64,000 nucleotides of DNA from Echinococcus granulosus (Eukaryota; Platyhelminthes; Cestoda; Cyclophyllidea; Taeniidae). Shown in pieces: positions 1 through 25,081 of the stretch. The stretch lies in assembly GCF_000524195.1 (NCBI RefSeq), contig NW_020170512.1, positions 127,003-191,002 on the forward strand. The letters are read 5' to 3'. A model generated the notes under the pieces. It worked only from the letters and a program-made list of their open reading frames with translations. It made no database searches and was not told where the DNA came from. How positions within the stretch are numbered: position 1 is the first letter of the stretch; each line of letters opens with the position of its first letter. A program made the position numbers and the translations under genes.

Positions 1-71
1 GTACAGCGATTAAATGGACTAGGGACGATAATACTCTGGCCAATAACTACTTTCCGCTTTTTTGATCACAG

Positions 72-306
72 GCGTGCCTCCTTCGCAAGAGTTGTGCGCT
101 CTATAGCTCAAAGGATGGACTTTGAGAATGCGCTCGAAATCCGATGGCAAGCCACAGCACTGGATTGTCTTCAGGAGGCAGCTGAGGCTTTTATCGTGGA
201 CTTCTTTTCTTTTGCCGCGAGGGCGGCTGCGCATGCCCACCGTGTAACTGTTATGCTCGCTGATATTCACTTCATCTCGCAGTTCTACCACATGCTTCGT
301 CACTAA
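72..306 (+). CDS. Histone H3 variant, CenH3/CENP-A-like, last exon (partial gene)
   Basis: This is the C-terminal histone-fold part of an H3-family protein. The exon follows an intron acceptor (tttgatcacag, AG at 70-71), begins with one base of a split codon and encodes 77 residues to a TAA stop. It matches the H3 core in order: alpha-1 (SFARVVRSIAQ), a lengthened loop 1, alpha-2 (WQATALDCLQEAAEAF), then HAHRVTV and a terminal helix replacing the canonical HAKRVTI and KDIQLARR. Known of the family: a Trp in WQA, the LQEAAEAF run and a longer loop 1 separate CenH3 from canonical H3. From IAQ to the aligned Gln there are 13 residues here, 9 in canonical H3. CenH3 replaces H3 in centromeric nucleosomes and specifies kinetochore position. 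The N-terminal tail and first exon(s) lie left of the window. The tail end (FISQFYHMLRH) is unlike canonical H3. A fast-evolving non-centromeric H3 variant is the alternative. Confidence 0.72.
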
Positions 307-1084
307 CTTATCATTCCTCCCCTTTTTTTACCACTTCCTGTCATTTTGTATTGTTTCATGTAAAAATATATGTACATATACTATTGTACCTTTTGTTCCA
401 CTATTAATGCGATGTTTTTACACCACCACCACCACCACTGCATCGATCCTTTTGCAGTACTTTTATTGAGCGTTGGAGTAAGTGGACACGATTAGCTTGT
501 TTGCTAGCGCTTTAGACTTGTGCCAATGTGCGGGCTCGATGATTTCCCGTGTGGTTGGAGTCGCGTTGGTTAGTACTGGTTCCCAGCCTTGTCAAATGCC
601 ATGGTGTTTCCTTCGGTCAAATCGTTGTTTCAGTTCGATTGGATTTAGTATTCAGGAAACCCATATTTGCGCTCTTAAATGTCTTCTGGAGCCTCTTTTG
701 GTGACATGATCACGGAGCTCCCGTGGAGGTGATCCTCGTGCTCCCATACCGTGTCATTTCCATTCTAGTTTCCATCATGAGCCCTCGTGAGAATTTCCGT
801 CGTGGTGACCTTATTATCATCAGTCCTTACCTGGACATTTGGTCATGAGTTAACCTTGATCATGGGAAATTACGTGCCGCTGTTAGCATGTAGATTCGAG
901 CTTCATCTGTCAGGAGGAACTGTGGCCTGAAAAAAGACCAGAAAGCGCATTTGGGTATTTCATATTCCAATGTTCTAATTTCAGGGATAAAATAACTAAC
1001 CTGGACTTGAATCATTCTTGCTTACAAACTACTGACACACTACTGACAAGGGGTAAGAACATATTTAGGTTGCAGTGAATTTGA
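307..1084. other. Intergenic stretch, no gene seen
   Basis: This follows the H3-variant stop. It contains a short (ACC)n microsatellite at about 421-438. I see no clear AATAAA close to the stop and no convincing coding frame. Confidence 0.5.
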
Positions 1085-1549
1085 TTCAGCTTATGGAGAC
1101 ATGCGGCCGTCTGAGCTACTCTACTGTGAATTACCGTCTCCCATCAGCAATTCACATCCCGTGGAAGCGGGGTGGAGATTATGGTATCAGCATTGATGGC
1201 TAATCCGTGGTTCAATCATCCAACGCACACCACACTGAAAACTGACCTGAAGACTAGTCAACAAATTCCTACCATTGGTGGTAGAGTCTGTATCGTCGTC
1301 AGAGTGGTGTCATGTGACAACAAAATTATCTTAAGCGCTACTCTACTACTATTCCTATTAACAGATAGTCCATCAAGTTTGGAAGAGCTGGCATTTTTGC
1401 AAAACTCGTTGATTTTTCCAAATGGGCAAACTAGCAAGGAGGGCAAATGGGTGAAAAACAGGAAACAAGTCGGAGCACAGAATAGAAAAGGGTCGTTTGT
1501 CTAAAGCACGTGTACATACTATGAAAACAAAGTCGTAATCAAGGCTTGC
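1085..1549 (+). repeat. 465-bp interspersed repeat, arm A of a long-range inverted pair
   Basis: The segment is repeated in reverse complement at 16904-17368, same length, no gaps. I counted 13 differences by eye, about 97 percent identity, and all 13 are transitions. The edges are sharp: similarity starts at TTCAGCTTATGG and stops after AATCAAGGCTTGC. It carries no recognisable protein; the open frame inside it is also present in the other copy and is probably incidental. The class is unknown, with no terminal inverted repeats or poly-A tail evident. Confidence 0.9.
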
Positions 1550-4119
1550 TCTTCCTTTCCTCCTTTCCTTGACCCTTCCTTTATTCTGCCTTTCCTTTCT
1601 TCATTCATTTTTTAATGCAATCTTACCTTTTTTTCGATTATCTTTCATACTTTGTTCTGAAACTTGTGGCATGTAGGTTAAAAGAGGCAAAACTTATTGC
1701 TGGGACTAGATCGAATAAGGGGAAGATGACAAGGCAGGGCGGTAGGTGTGCGAGATGGAGGAGAACAAGGCAGAAGTAATAGCAATTTTCATGGTAACGT
1801 AGGTGAAGTAGCGCAGAAACCGAGTAACGGTGTCTGATGGGCACGTGCAGGTGACCACAATTAATTAACCAATCCTTATTCTAATCAGTGTTTGAGTGTG
1901 TTCAGCTTTATTGTTGAATTGGCACACATAGATGTGGAAATTAGTGCGCACAATTCTCTCACCTAACCCGGCTCATGATAACCCAAAGGGGACTGTTCAT
2001 CTCGTGTAAATGATGCCAAAGAGGTTGGTGATCACTTGTACACGTTTAAGTTGCACTAAGTTGGTGGTTAGTCCCGATTATTTTCTGTCAGGCAAGCTTA
2101 CCTGTCTAAGTAATTAGTGTGTGCAGTCAATCCTTTAAGGGACCCTAGTGATGTGTTTCAACTCTTCACGTCCCAGTCCAAAAGCCGTTTCACATCGTAT
2201 GCCATCCTAAAGCAAGCCATCCTCTGTGAACTAGCTGGAGAATGGTGTGGGTTCTTACCGTCCATTATCATACTTTAATTTAGGCAAGAAGCGGCCATTT
2301 AAATAGCTGCTTTTAGACCACCTGAAGATGACGTAAAAATCTGCGAATTTTTTATCACTTGTACCGATAGAAGCCAAAACTCCTTCTAACCATGATGGAA
2401 CTGTCTTAGAGGGCGTCAACAACTTGACCACATTTTGGAATCATTGCCCCTAAGTGTTTTCTAATGCTGCGCATCTTCAAGTGCCCAAAGTCAAATTTGA
2501 GCAGTAGCTTCAGTGACTTTCAAGGAGGGCAAAATCATTTTCTTTAAGCAGCATCCAACAACATTTCAGTGCATAAGTTACATAGGAATGTAGAGAATTT
2601 GGATGTACCTCAGAAACTCTTTTCTACTTCCTTTCAACGTAAAATAAGCTGACACATTCATCAGCATTCAGTAGTACTAGGCTCGTTTAAAAAGATCGTC
2701 CGTATATTGAATTATACCCATTTATACCTCCTCTTTCTTGTAATGAGGGGTTTTCAGTGGATATATTAAACCCTTTAAGAGTGACACGTAATAGGTGTGA
2801 TCAGGCACAAAGAGTCAATCCAAATAAGATGTGAAGTCATTTCCATGGTTAAGGATATCGAATGTCTCAATAGTAGTGGAAGGCCCCTTTTCCCTCACCC
2901 ATACAACGAATGTCATCGACGAATTGGGTTATTCATTACAATCACAGGGACAGGACAACTCGAGGCGAAGGAGGCCAAGTTAAAATGAATGCCACACAAG
3001 CGGGAAAGGTCTATCCTTCACCTTCTTCCATTATTTCTAGTAATTTGTCAGTACTAGGGATGTCTGCAAGCCCAAAAAATACGTTTTATTTCATTTTTTT
3101 TCAGAACTTTTAATTAATTGCTAATCTGCAAACATTCTGGCGAGTGGTGCTCTTTCTCACTCCTATCTGATCGGCCCACATCCAGCAGAGGTGCACCCTA
3201 TTGCTACTGATTTCTACTCGGGCAGTCGCCATAAATACTTGCAACTGAGAGCACCAAGAGGCACCTCAGAGTCTATTCAGACGTCGTCCTATTTGCCTGC
3301 AGTCACTGCTCTAAATCCATCAAACCCGAACACGCTGGCCATACCTCCCTGGCCCACTCACTACGTCGACCACTAAAGATGTTCGCTCTGAAGCCTTCAG
3401 CCATCACCTGTCTGGGTTGTGTCTCGATACCATCTGAGAACTGCTACATGAAAGTGGCAATCCTGTCTATAACAGCGAGAACGCAGAACAAGGTATTCCT
3501 AAAAGAACTAGACAGTACAATTCTCCGTCAACGAACTTAATGGAAGTCTAATACTTTAGTTGGTGCAATTTGGACAAATTCAAGCCAAGTTATTTGAAAT
3601 TCCACTGCAGAAAATCATCATCCAAGCCACAGCAGCGTCGCAGCAAAAGTGCCATTCTGTTGACTTCGTGGTAAAAAGTAACACGGTGCTTCATTGTGAT
3701 CCAGAAGCCAACGTCACATGTGATTCATGATTCGAACGGCAGTAGAACACTCTCGATGAGAGAGTGAAGTCCATGCAAAAAACCACGGTGGGCGGAAGGC
3801 ATTTAATTTGCAATACATGTGCTTGAAGTTGATGATTCCCAGACCTGTGTGAGACCGCTGGTGGCAAGCATTTCAATACGAAGGTCTTTACTGATGACCG
3901 GTTCAAATCGACCATCTTGAAATGCATGCTTCACCCGCCCAAATTAGCAGACATTCGATGCATCTGCTAGACCACCTCGAACGGGTGCCAAATATCAAGC
4001 TAGCTGCAGTTGCAGAGAACTTCAGTCTCGCATCGATCTGCAGCACGACATCGCTTTGATTCAGTTTCAGGGCAAAGACAACGAGGAGTCCGGGAATGCA
4101 TGAACTTCTCGGGGACCAT
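1550..4119. other. Non-coding stretch, no gene seen
   Basis: A pyrimidine-rich patch (runs of tttcc) occurs at about 1550-1615. Short open frames at 3191-3376 (+) and 3691-4208 (-) show no recognisable domain or splice context, and I do not call them genes. Confidence 0.4.
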
Positions 4120-4810
4120 GTATCCAAATTCAACCAGCCATCCAAGCGAATTGACCAGCAATGCAACCAGGCCAAGTGACCGATCAACCAAACAAACCAA
4201 CGAAGCAATCAGTACAGTTAATTAACCAAATACCCCTAGTTGTTAATTAGCAAACCATTCCAAATAACAAGCCGGCTGAATTTACTATCCAACCAACCAG
4301 CCGAATCAATTAACCAACCAAGCAAACTGGGAACTTAGCCTAAAAAGCTAACCAATTGACCCACCTAAACAAGTAACCACCTAGCTAAACAACCAACAAA
4401 ATAGTTCAACAAACAGATCAGAAGCCAAACAAAACTCAGCTAAATTGAACAAACCAACCAAATTACCCAATTAACCAACATAAGTGGCCAAACAACCAAC
4501 CAGCGCAGCACCCAACAACCTCGAAGATCTAGTCAACCAATCACACATACCAGCTAGTCAATCAATCAACCAACTTGACCAATTACATGGTCAAAAGGTT
4601 TAAAGCTGACCAATTAGAGTAACAAAGTCGCCGACCATCCCATCTAACCAGCGGAAAAAAAGTAATCAATAGCCAACCAAAACAATTAATCACTCGATCC
4701 ACTAACCAATTAATCGAATAACAAACCAACTAATCAATCCAAACCAATAAGGCAAAAAATAACAGACCAATAAACATACCCAATTAAGCAAACATCTAAC
4801 TAAACTAATC
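4120..4810 (+). repeat. A/C-rich degenerate short tandem tract (AACC/AATC-like)
   Basis: About 700 bases are built from variants of aaccaacc, caatcaat and aaccaatt, very poor in G and T on this strand. Units are four bases with much substitution, so it looks like an old expanded tetranucleotide satellite. No gene function is implied. Confidence 0.75.
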
Positions 4811-5324
4811 AATAACTATTAAACTAGTCATTTTACTCAATTCATTTACCAAGTCAATTATTCCTACTTGTATTTGAATATCCATCATGGATACATCCCC
4901 AAAATAGGTGACTAAAACAGGTATGTAGATCGTTAAATATTTGGTCGGTATAACATGAGAATAATAAAACTCTAAAACACGAAGAGGATTGCCAGATAAA
5001 GAAGTCAATGAACAAGAACGATCGTTAGATGATTCACTGTATTAACGAATATAGGTATAGTTGTGGAATTCGTGAAGGCATGTTTAAATAGTATATTTCG
5101 ATGGGATGTATAAAAGTGTCGCATATGAAGGGAATGAGGAATAAGTGATATCGCTAGAGCATTAATTTATTCTTCACACAACCCAAAGTTTAACGCACAG
5201 GAACTAACGTGAAATGCACAAATTAACTGATAAGCAAATGGCTACAAAAATGCGTTGTTTGGTAACTCATGCTACGTTAGCTGTTTGAGAGGCGGATCTG
5301 GAATAGGATCACCGTATCTCGGTA

Positions 5325-5430
5325 GGGTAGGCTGACCTCTGGGCCATGTCAGTAGCTTCAGCCATACTGTACGTAGTATATGCATATTAGGTCTGAGTAG
5401 CGTGTCTTATCTTGTCTTCAAAGGTGTAAC
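5325..5430 (-). repeat. SINE-like repeat, partial diverged copy
   Basis: The reverse complement resembles the family best seen at 29698-29885: gggctgac-like core, tcagtag motif, then a tatatgcatatt block and a ttatcttgtcttca end. It is truncated and more diverged than the copies at 6561 and 29698. Confidence 0.5.
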
Positions 5431-5439
5431 AAACTCGTC

Positions 5440-6460
5440 AAAAAAAAAATAACTGGTAAAAAACCGAAACCCGTAAAGGATTTATCAATTGGTAGTTTAA
5501 AAGAAAAGAATACGGGCATCGTCAAAAAACTGTTTGAATTGTCACATAAATGAGTGAAGCAAGACTACGAAGATGCATGATTAAATTGGACAATTAATCC
5601 TATATGCATGAAGAAATGGTCGGTTCGATGAGTAAATGAAATGGATATAAGACATCAGAGGAGTGTTTAAATTACCCTATGATGGATGAATCTTGCATAT
5701 TGAAAGAGAGGTTTGCCTTATCAATTATTCTGGGGTGCAAAAAAGTATGATTAAATGGGTAAGTAGTGGTAGAACTATGCAGACCGTCAGATGAGTAAGT
5801 GTATCAAAACGTTTGAATAAGTCTAAAATACGAGAGGAGACGTTTGAATTAAGAGCAACTATGACACTCATAGAATTATTGCAGATATGTAAGTGAATGG
5901 TAAGAGTTGATAGATCGTTAAATGACTGGCTTAATCGACATTTGGTTTAAGAAATGTGGAATGCAGAGATGGATGACTAAACGTAGGAAATGAATAAATG
6001 GTCATGTGGCTGGTTAGAATTAACAAAATGTAAAGTAAAACTTTTGTAAAACCACGAATTGATGTAAATTGCATAAAAAAGCAAAAAATTAATAAATATG
6101 TAGCTTTGATTAACAAACTGACGAATGACTGAAAACGAAGCAAAAACTGAATCTCGAATACAAATAGATAAATGAGTGCATAAATAAACCTTAAATGAGA
6201 AAATGAACTTGGATTACAGGAGAAAATTACCAGATGGATCAGAATATAGCATCGACAAAAGTACAAAAGTGGTTTTTATGATTAACTAATGTCGAATGAA
6301 GCCTGAATATGAGAGTGGATGATTAAATATGTGTTCATGATGCACAAAAAGTTATGAACTGAATAAAAAAAATTTGTAAATCGTTAGACGATTGCCTAAA
6401 TTAGTGTGTGAAACAAACAAACTTAGGATACGAGAAGAAATGTTACTGGATCTGAAATGC
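5440..6460 (+). repeat. A/G-rich degenerate tandem-like tract
   Basis: Phrases such as gatgattaaat, atgaataaatg, gatgactaaac and tgcatgattaaa recur irregularly at tens to about a hundred bases, with strong A/G bias on this strand. It looks like an old decayed minisatellite. The one open frame on the opposite strand (5931-6266) is a by-product of the bias. Confidence 0.5.
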
Positions 6461-6560
6461 ATAATTGCATGATAAACATAGAAGTGAACAAAAAATTAAT
6501 GTTTCGCCACATGATTTAGTATATCAACATTTAAAACAACAACATGAAGTACATTTCATT

Positions 6561-6750
6561 GTAGCGTCCCGAGATTCCCTTAGGACCAAAGAAGACACAA
6601 TACTCGAGCAGAATACATATATTCAGCACGGAGAAGGTGTCCGGGCTATTGGCATGGCCCAAAAGGCCAGCCCACCTAGCGAGGTACAAGGGGGCTAATT
6701 CAAAGACGAAAGTGGCGCCTCACCAGAACCGAGGGACAAACCACTATCGT
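6561..6750 (+). repeat. SINE-like repeat, near full-length copy
   Basis: It aligns end to end with 29698-29885 in the same orientation: gtagcgtccc start, gaagacacaatactcg, ggtgtccgggctattggcat, gccagcccacc, gaggtacaagg, and ccgagggacaaaccact end. The unit is about 190 bp with no long coding frame. I could not identify convincing pol III A and B boxes, so a MITE-like non-autonomous DNA element remains possible. Confidence 0.8.
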
Positions 6751-9100
6751 ATTACAGTATGATGATTGATTGATAAAAGACTCTAAAATGCATGAAGTGG
6801 ATGTACAAAAGTAAATGTATTACTCAATTTGTATTTGACTGATTTTGTAGCACGGAAAGCAATAATTAAATTAAAGTTATTATTACTTCAGGATTTCATT
6901 TGACCAATGCTACCCTAAACGAGCAATAGAATGATTGAGCTGGAATACTATTAGCCCCTGTGTTGCTTATTAGGAATGAAACACTATGACGCAGTCTTTT
7001 ATTAGAGTATTTTTATTGTGCAGGCAGATTTTGTAGACTCTGCGATCATTAGCGTCGGTGACATGGATCGAAAATCTTCACAGCCTCCATCGATACTTAA
7101 GCAGCGATTTTCATTTCTCACAAGAAGGGATTTTTTAGGGGGATTATGAGTAGATAAATTGTTTGCAAAAGTTTGCTCAAAACCTCATATTGATCCACGG
7201 AATGACAAAAGCAATTATAAGTTATGCCAATGCGGATCACAGATCGAGGAGTGTATAAATAAGTGAAATACTTTTCATGTTCCCTCATTAAGTTTCATAT
7301 TAGGCAAATAATTCTGAGAAGTATGTTATGGAATTAGTAAAGAAGACAGGATCAGCAGCAATGCGCTACAGCAACGGTTGAATTCGATGTTGTGTGGTAG
7401 GTTCAGCGTTTAGCACTTCCTCACCTTTCGGAACATATTTACTATTTACTAATACATTTAGTGCTACTGTGGATGTCCATTGGAACCTACCACTCTTCGT
7501 TAACGAGACACAGGAATGAGACTGTCTCGAAAAGTAAACAAACGAACATGCAAACGAACAGGAAGCAAAGGACCAAACTGAGGTGGTCCTGACAGCCTTT
7601 GTTTCTGCACCGCTTCCATGTACTAACAGGGTGTTCCTTTTCCTCTGTTATGATCTAACACTAGCAGCAAGCAATAGAGTAGCAGTGGTCATTTGGAAGG
7701 GATTTATCAAAAAAATACAGCAGACGGAGATGAAGTTTAGGCAAAGGATGAGGATAGGGATGATCCCACCCTTTCTACCGTACAGATGTTCGCAGGGCTA
7801 AGGTTTGCTGCGATATAAAATCTTATGCCTTTTGCTAACTTGTAAAAAGGTATTTTCTTCTAACTGATTCACTGTTACCGTTGTTTAAGAAGCATTTTTT
7901 TTGCATGCGTTCCCGTTGTACAGTATCGAATGAATAGGTTTCAAGCGAACAATTTAAAAAAATCTCAAAGCCAGTGCGTATTATAAAGCATAAGTAAAAA
8001 GGAAAAGGAAAAAGAGTATCCTTTAAGCCTATTTTTATCTACCAGTGCACAGCGTATGGGTGGTACTTATTTGTGTAAATGCTACAAATTCACCTTTCCT
8101 GTTGATTGGGGTGTAAGCACACCCGTTATCACTGGGGCTGATCAACGTTTTGGTCAAGTTATTCTTTTCCCTTAGAAAGACGAAATTCCATATCACAAAG
8201 CAATGTAGAGCTTTGTTAATCTTGATGGGACACTTAACTTCTTAGACGTTTGGATGCTGCCAATGTATGTGGCAAAGCCGGCTGCGCAAGTGCCTCTGTG
8301 ACTGCATGTTGGTGACGATCACCGGAATGGTGGTTCCCAACCTACTATCGCTACAAACATCGCCACATTATTGTAACATGCAAACATTCAGCCAGGGAAT
8401 GCAACATCTAAGCCTGGTCGCCTGATTGACGCGCAACCAGTAATATTTATAAGTTTACGAAGAGAGGAAATCTTCAATGAGTATGTTGAAAACGATCACT
8501 AACAGATACTGGACAATTCATCCCAATCTCAGTCATTTAATATCATTGAAAAGTTTAAATGCTCTATATATTTCGCAACACCGGAACTTTTAAAATCCTT
8601 ACTTCTGCACTTTTATAACTATGCTAACAAATGTGGTAGAGACTACACCATTTAGAAATTTGGTTTACAGACCGCCAACAGCAAGATTATACAAATTAGT
8701 ACAAGATGAGTAAATGGTGGCTTATATTAGAAAAAAAGAAATATTCCCTGAAAACCAGCTGATTATCTGCACAAATAGCAGTCACATCTTAAAAGGTAGA
8801 AGTCCCTACCTTCGCTAAGTTAAATCTTCATTTGTTATTTTCCCATGTCTGAAACCTAGGCAGTTTATTCACACGTTTAATCGCGATAATCCACAAGGTG
8901 ATTGTACTTGCAAGGGATCTGCTTTGACAGCAACACTAAATTAACAAAAGATGCTATGCTACATAATAAGGTAAGAGCATTCGAATTTACCCAAAATCCT
9001 GGGTGCTTTGGCACATCAAATGGCTAATGGCAATCATGTTATGTAGAGGTGCCGCAACACTTTACTGTATTATGTGAATTGTTTGTCTAACTCTTGGTTT
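6751..9100. other. Non-coding stretch, no gene seen
   Basis: AT-rich sequence with scattered open frames under 75 codons. None has a recognisable domain or good splice borders. Confidence 0.4.
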
Positions 9101-9104
9101 CGGT

Positions 9105-9270
9105 AAGGGGCCACAATGGGGCTCCACCATTGTACCTTTGCCTAGCGGTCTATCGTCTGCGTCAAGTCTCAAGGCCTATCGCATGTGGGATGTAGATATT
9201 CAGCCTGAGTATAATGCCTTTTAGTCTGCAAAGAAATCTCAAGGACCTACATTGGTGGCATTTAAAGCAA
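9105..9270 (-). repeat. SINE-like repeat, strongly diverged copy
   Basis: The order of motifs matches the minus-oriented copy at 9791-9982 (tgtacc, agcggtct, gatattcagcctgagtat, aatgcctttt, tctgcaaagaaatctcaagg), with many substitutions. It is probably an old member of the same family. Confidence 0.4.
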
Positions 9271-9790
9271 ACCCTATCTTAAAGGATAACATTCCTGATT
9301 TCTATGGCTGGATGATAGACCTTAGTGCGATAAATAAAATTTTGATGCTGCTACAAAATTTGGAAATTTAGTAGCTACATTTGGCAACTAACCTAGACCC
9401 AAGTTCTGTAAGAAATTATTAACAGTGGAACCGGCACTAGCCGTAAAACATCTGAAAAGTTTATTACGGAGCTTTTACCATTTCTGCATTATGAGGACGC
9501 GCGATACCTCCTCCACCTTCTCTACTATCTGGGTAGAACACAGATGGACATGGAAGAGCAGCACTGAAGTGAGAACAAAGTGGGAAGGTGACACTTAAGA
9601 CACCATGTTAATTCCATCTTTCCTTATGTGACTTTACTCTTAGGTTAATGCCCCTACGACGAGTGGTGGACAGGCGTGATGTTAGACGTGCACATTAGCA
9701 TTCCCAATGCAGTTACTTTAAGGGATGAAACCCCAGTTCAAGTGAACTAGCCATCTGGGATCCTTCACATTATTTACATTACTATGTGAT

Positions 9791-9982
9791 ACGATGGTTG
9801 TTCATCCCTTGGTATTGGTGAGGCATCACTTTTGGACTTTTGAATATGTCTTCCTGTACCACGTTGAGTGGGCTGATCTTCGGGCCGTGTCAGTAGCCCA
9901 AACACTTTCTCTGTGCTGAATATATATATTCTGCCCGAGTATTGTGCCTTCTTTCGTCTTCAGGGAAGTCTCTGGATGCTAC
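9791..9982 (-). repeat. SINE-like repeat, near full-length copy, minus orientation
   Basis: The reverse complement aligns over its length with the copies at 6561 and 29698. It carries the ccaaggGAT-type 3' block, gtgggctgatc, ggccgtgtcagtagccc, a tatatatattctgcccgag stretch and a cttctttcgtcttcaggg end. Confidence 0.7.
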
Positions 9983-24886
<14,904 letters not shown>

Positions 24887-25075
24887 TAAGATAAACGCAG
24901 TCCGTCAGCAGGGTTGAATGTAAATAAGTGACCATGGAGAATGTTAACGAATGCTTTCATCAAACGAGGCATTTAGTAAGCAGATGATATTACGAGTTGA
25001 CACCACCTACTTTTTTTGCAATTTGTATTCTGCTTTGGTAAAATAACTATTTCTGCGTGCTCTATAATTTTAGAA

Positions 25076-25081
25076 AATAAA
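25076..25081 (+). terminator. Candidate poly(A) signal AATAAA for TTBK
   Basis: An AATAAA hexamer 190 bases after the TTBK stop in an AT-rich 3' region, followed by a T-rich stretch. Confidence 0.5.

Noticed and set aside
19..303. 94-codon minus-strand frame opposite the H3 variant
   Set aside because: It is antisense to a clearly recognisable histone fold and has no similarity of its own.
94..306. Reading the histone frame as a 70-residue protein starting at an internal codon
   Set aside because: The H3 core begins upstream of that point and the frame runs back to a splice acceptor, so this is an exon, not a complete gene.
1172..1504. 110-codon open frame inside inverted-repeat arm A
   Set aside because: The partner copy carries the same frames and neither resembles a protein. 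It is treated as part of the repeat.
3890..3930. tRNA B-box-like ggttcaaatcg
   Set aside because: No matching A box or foldable cloverleaf around it.
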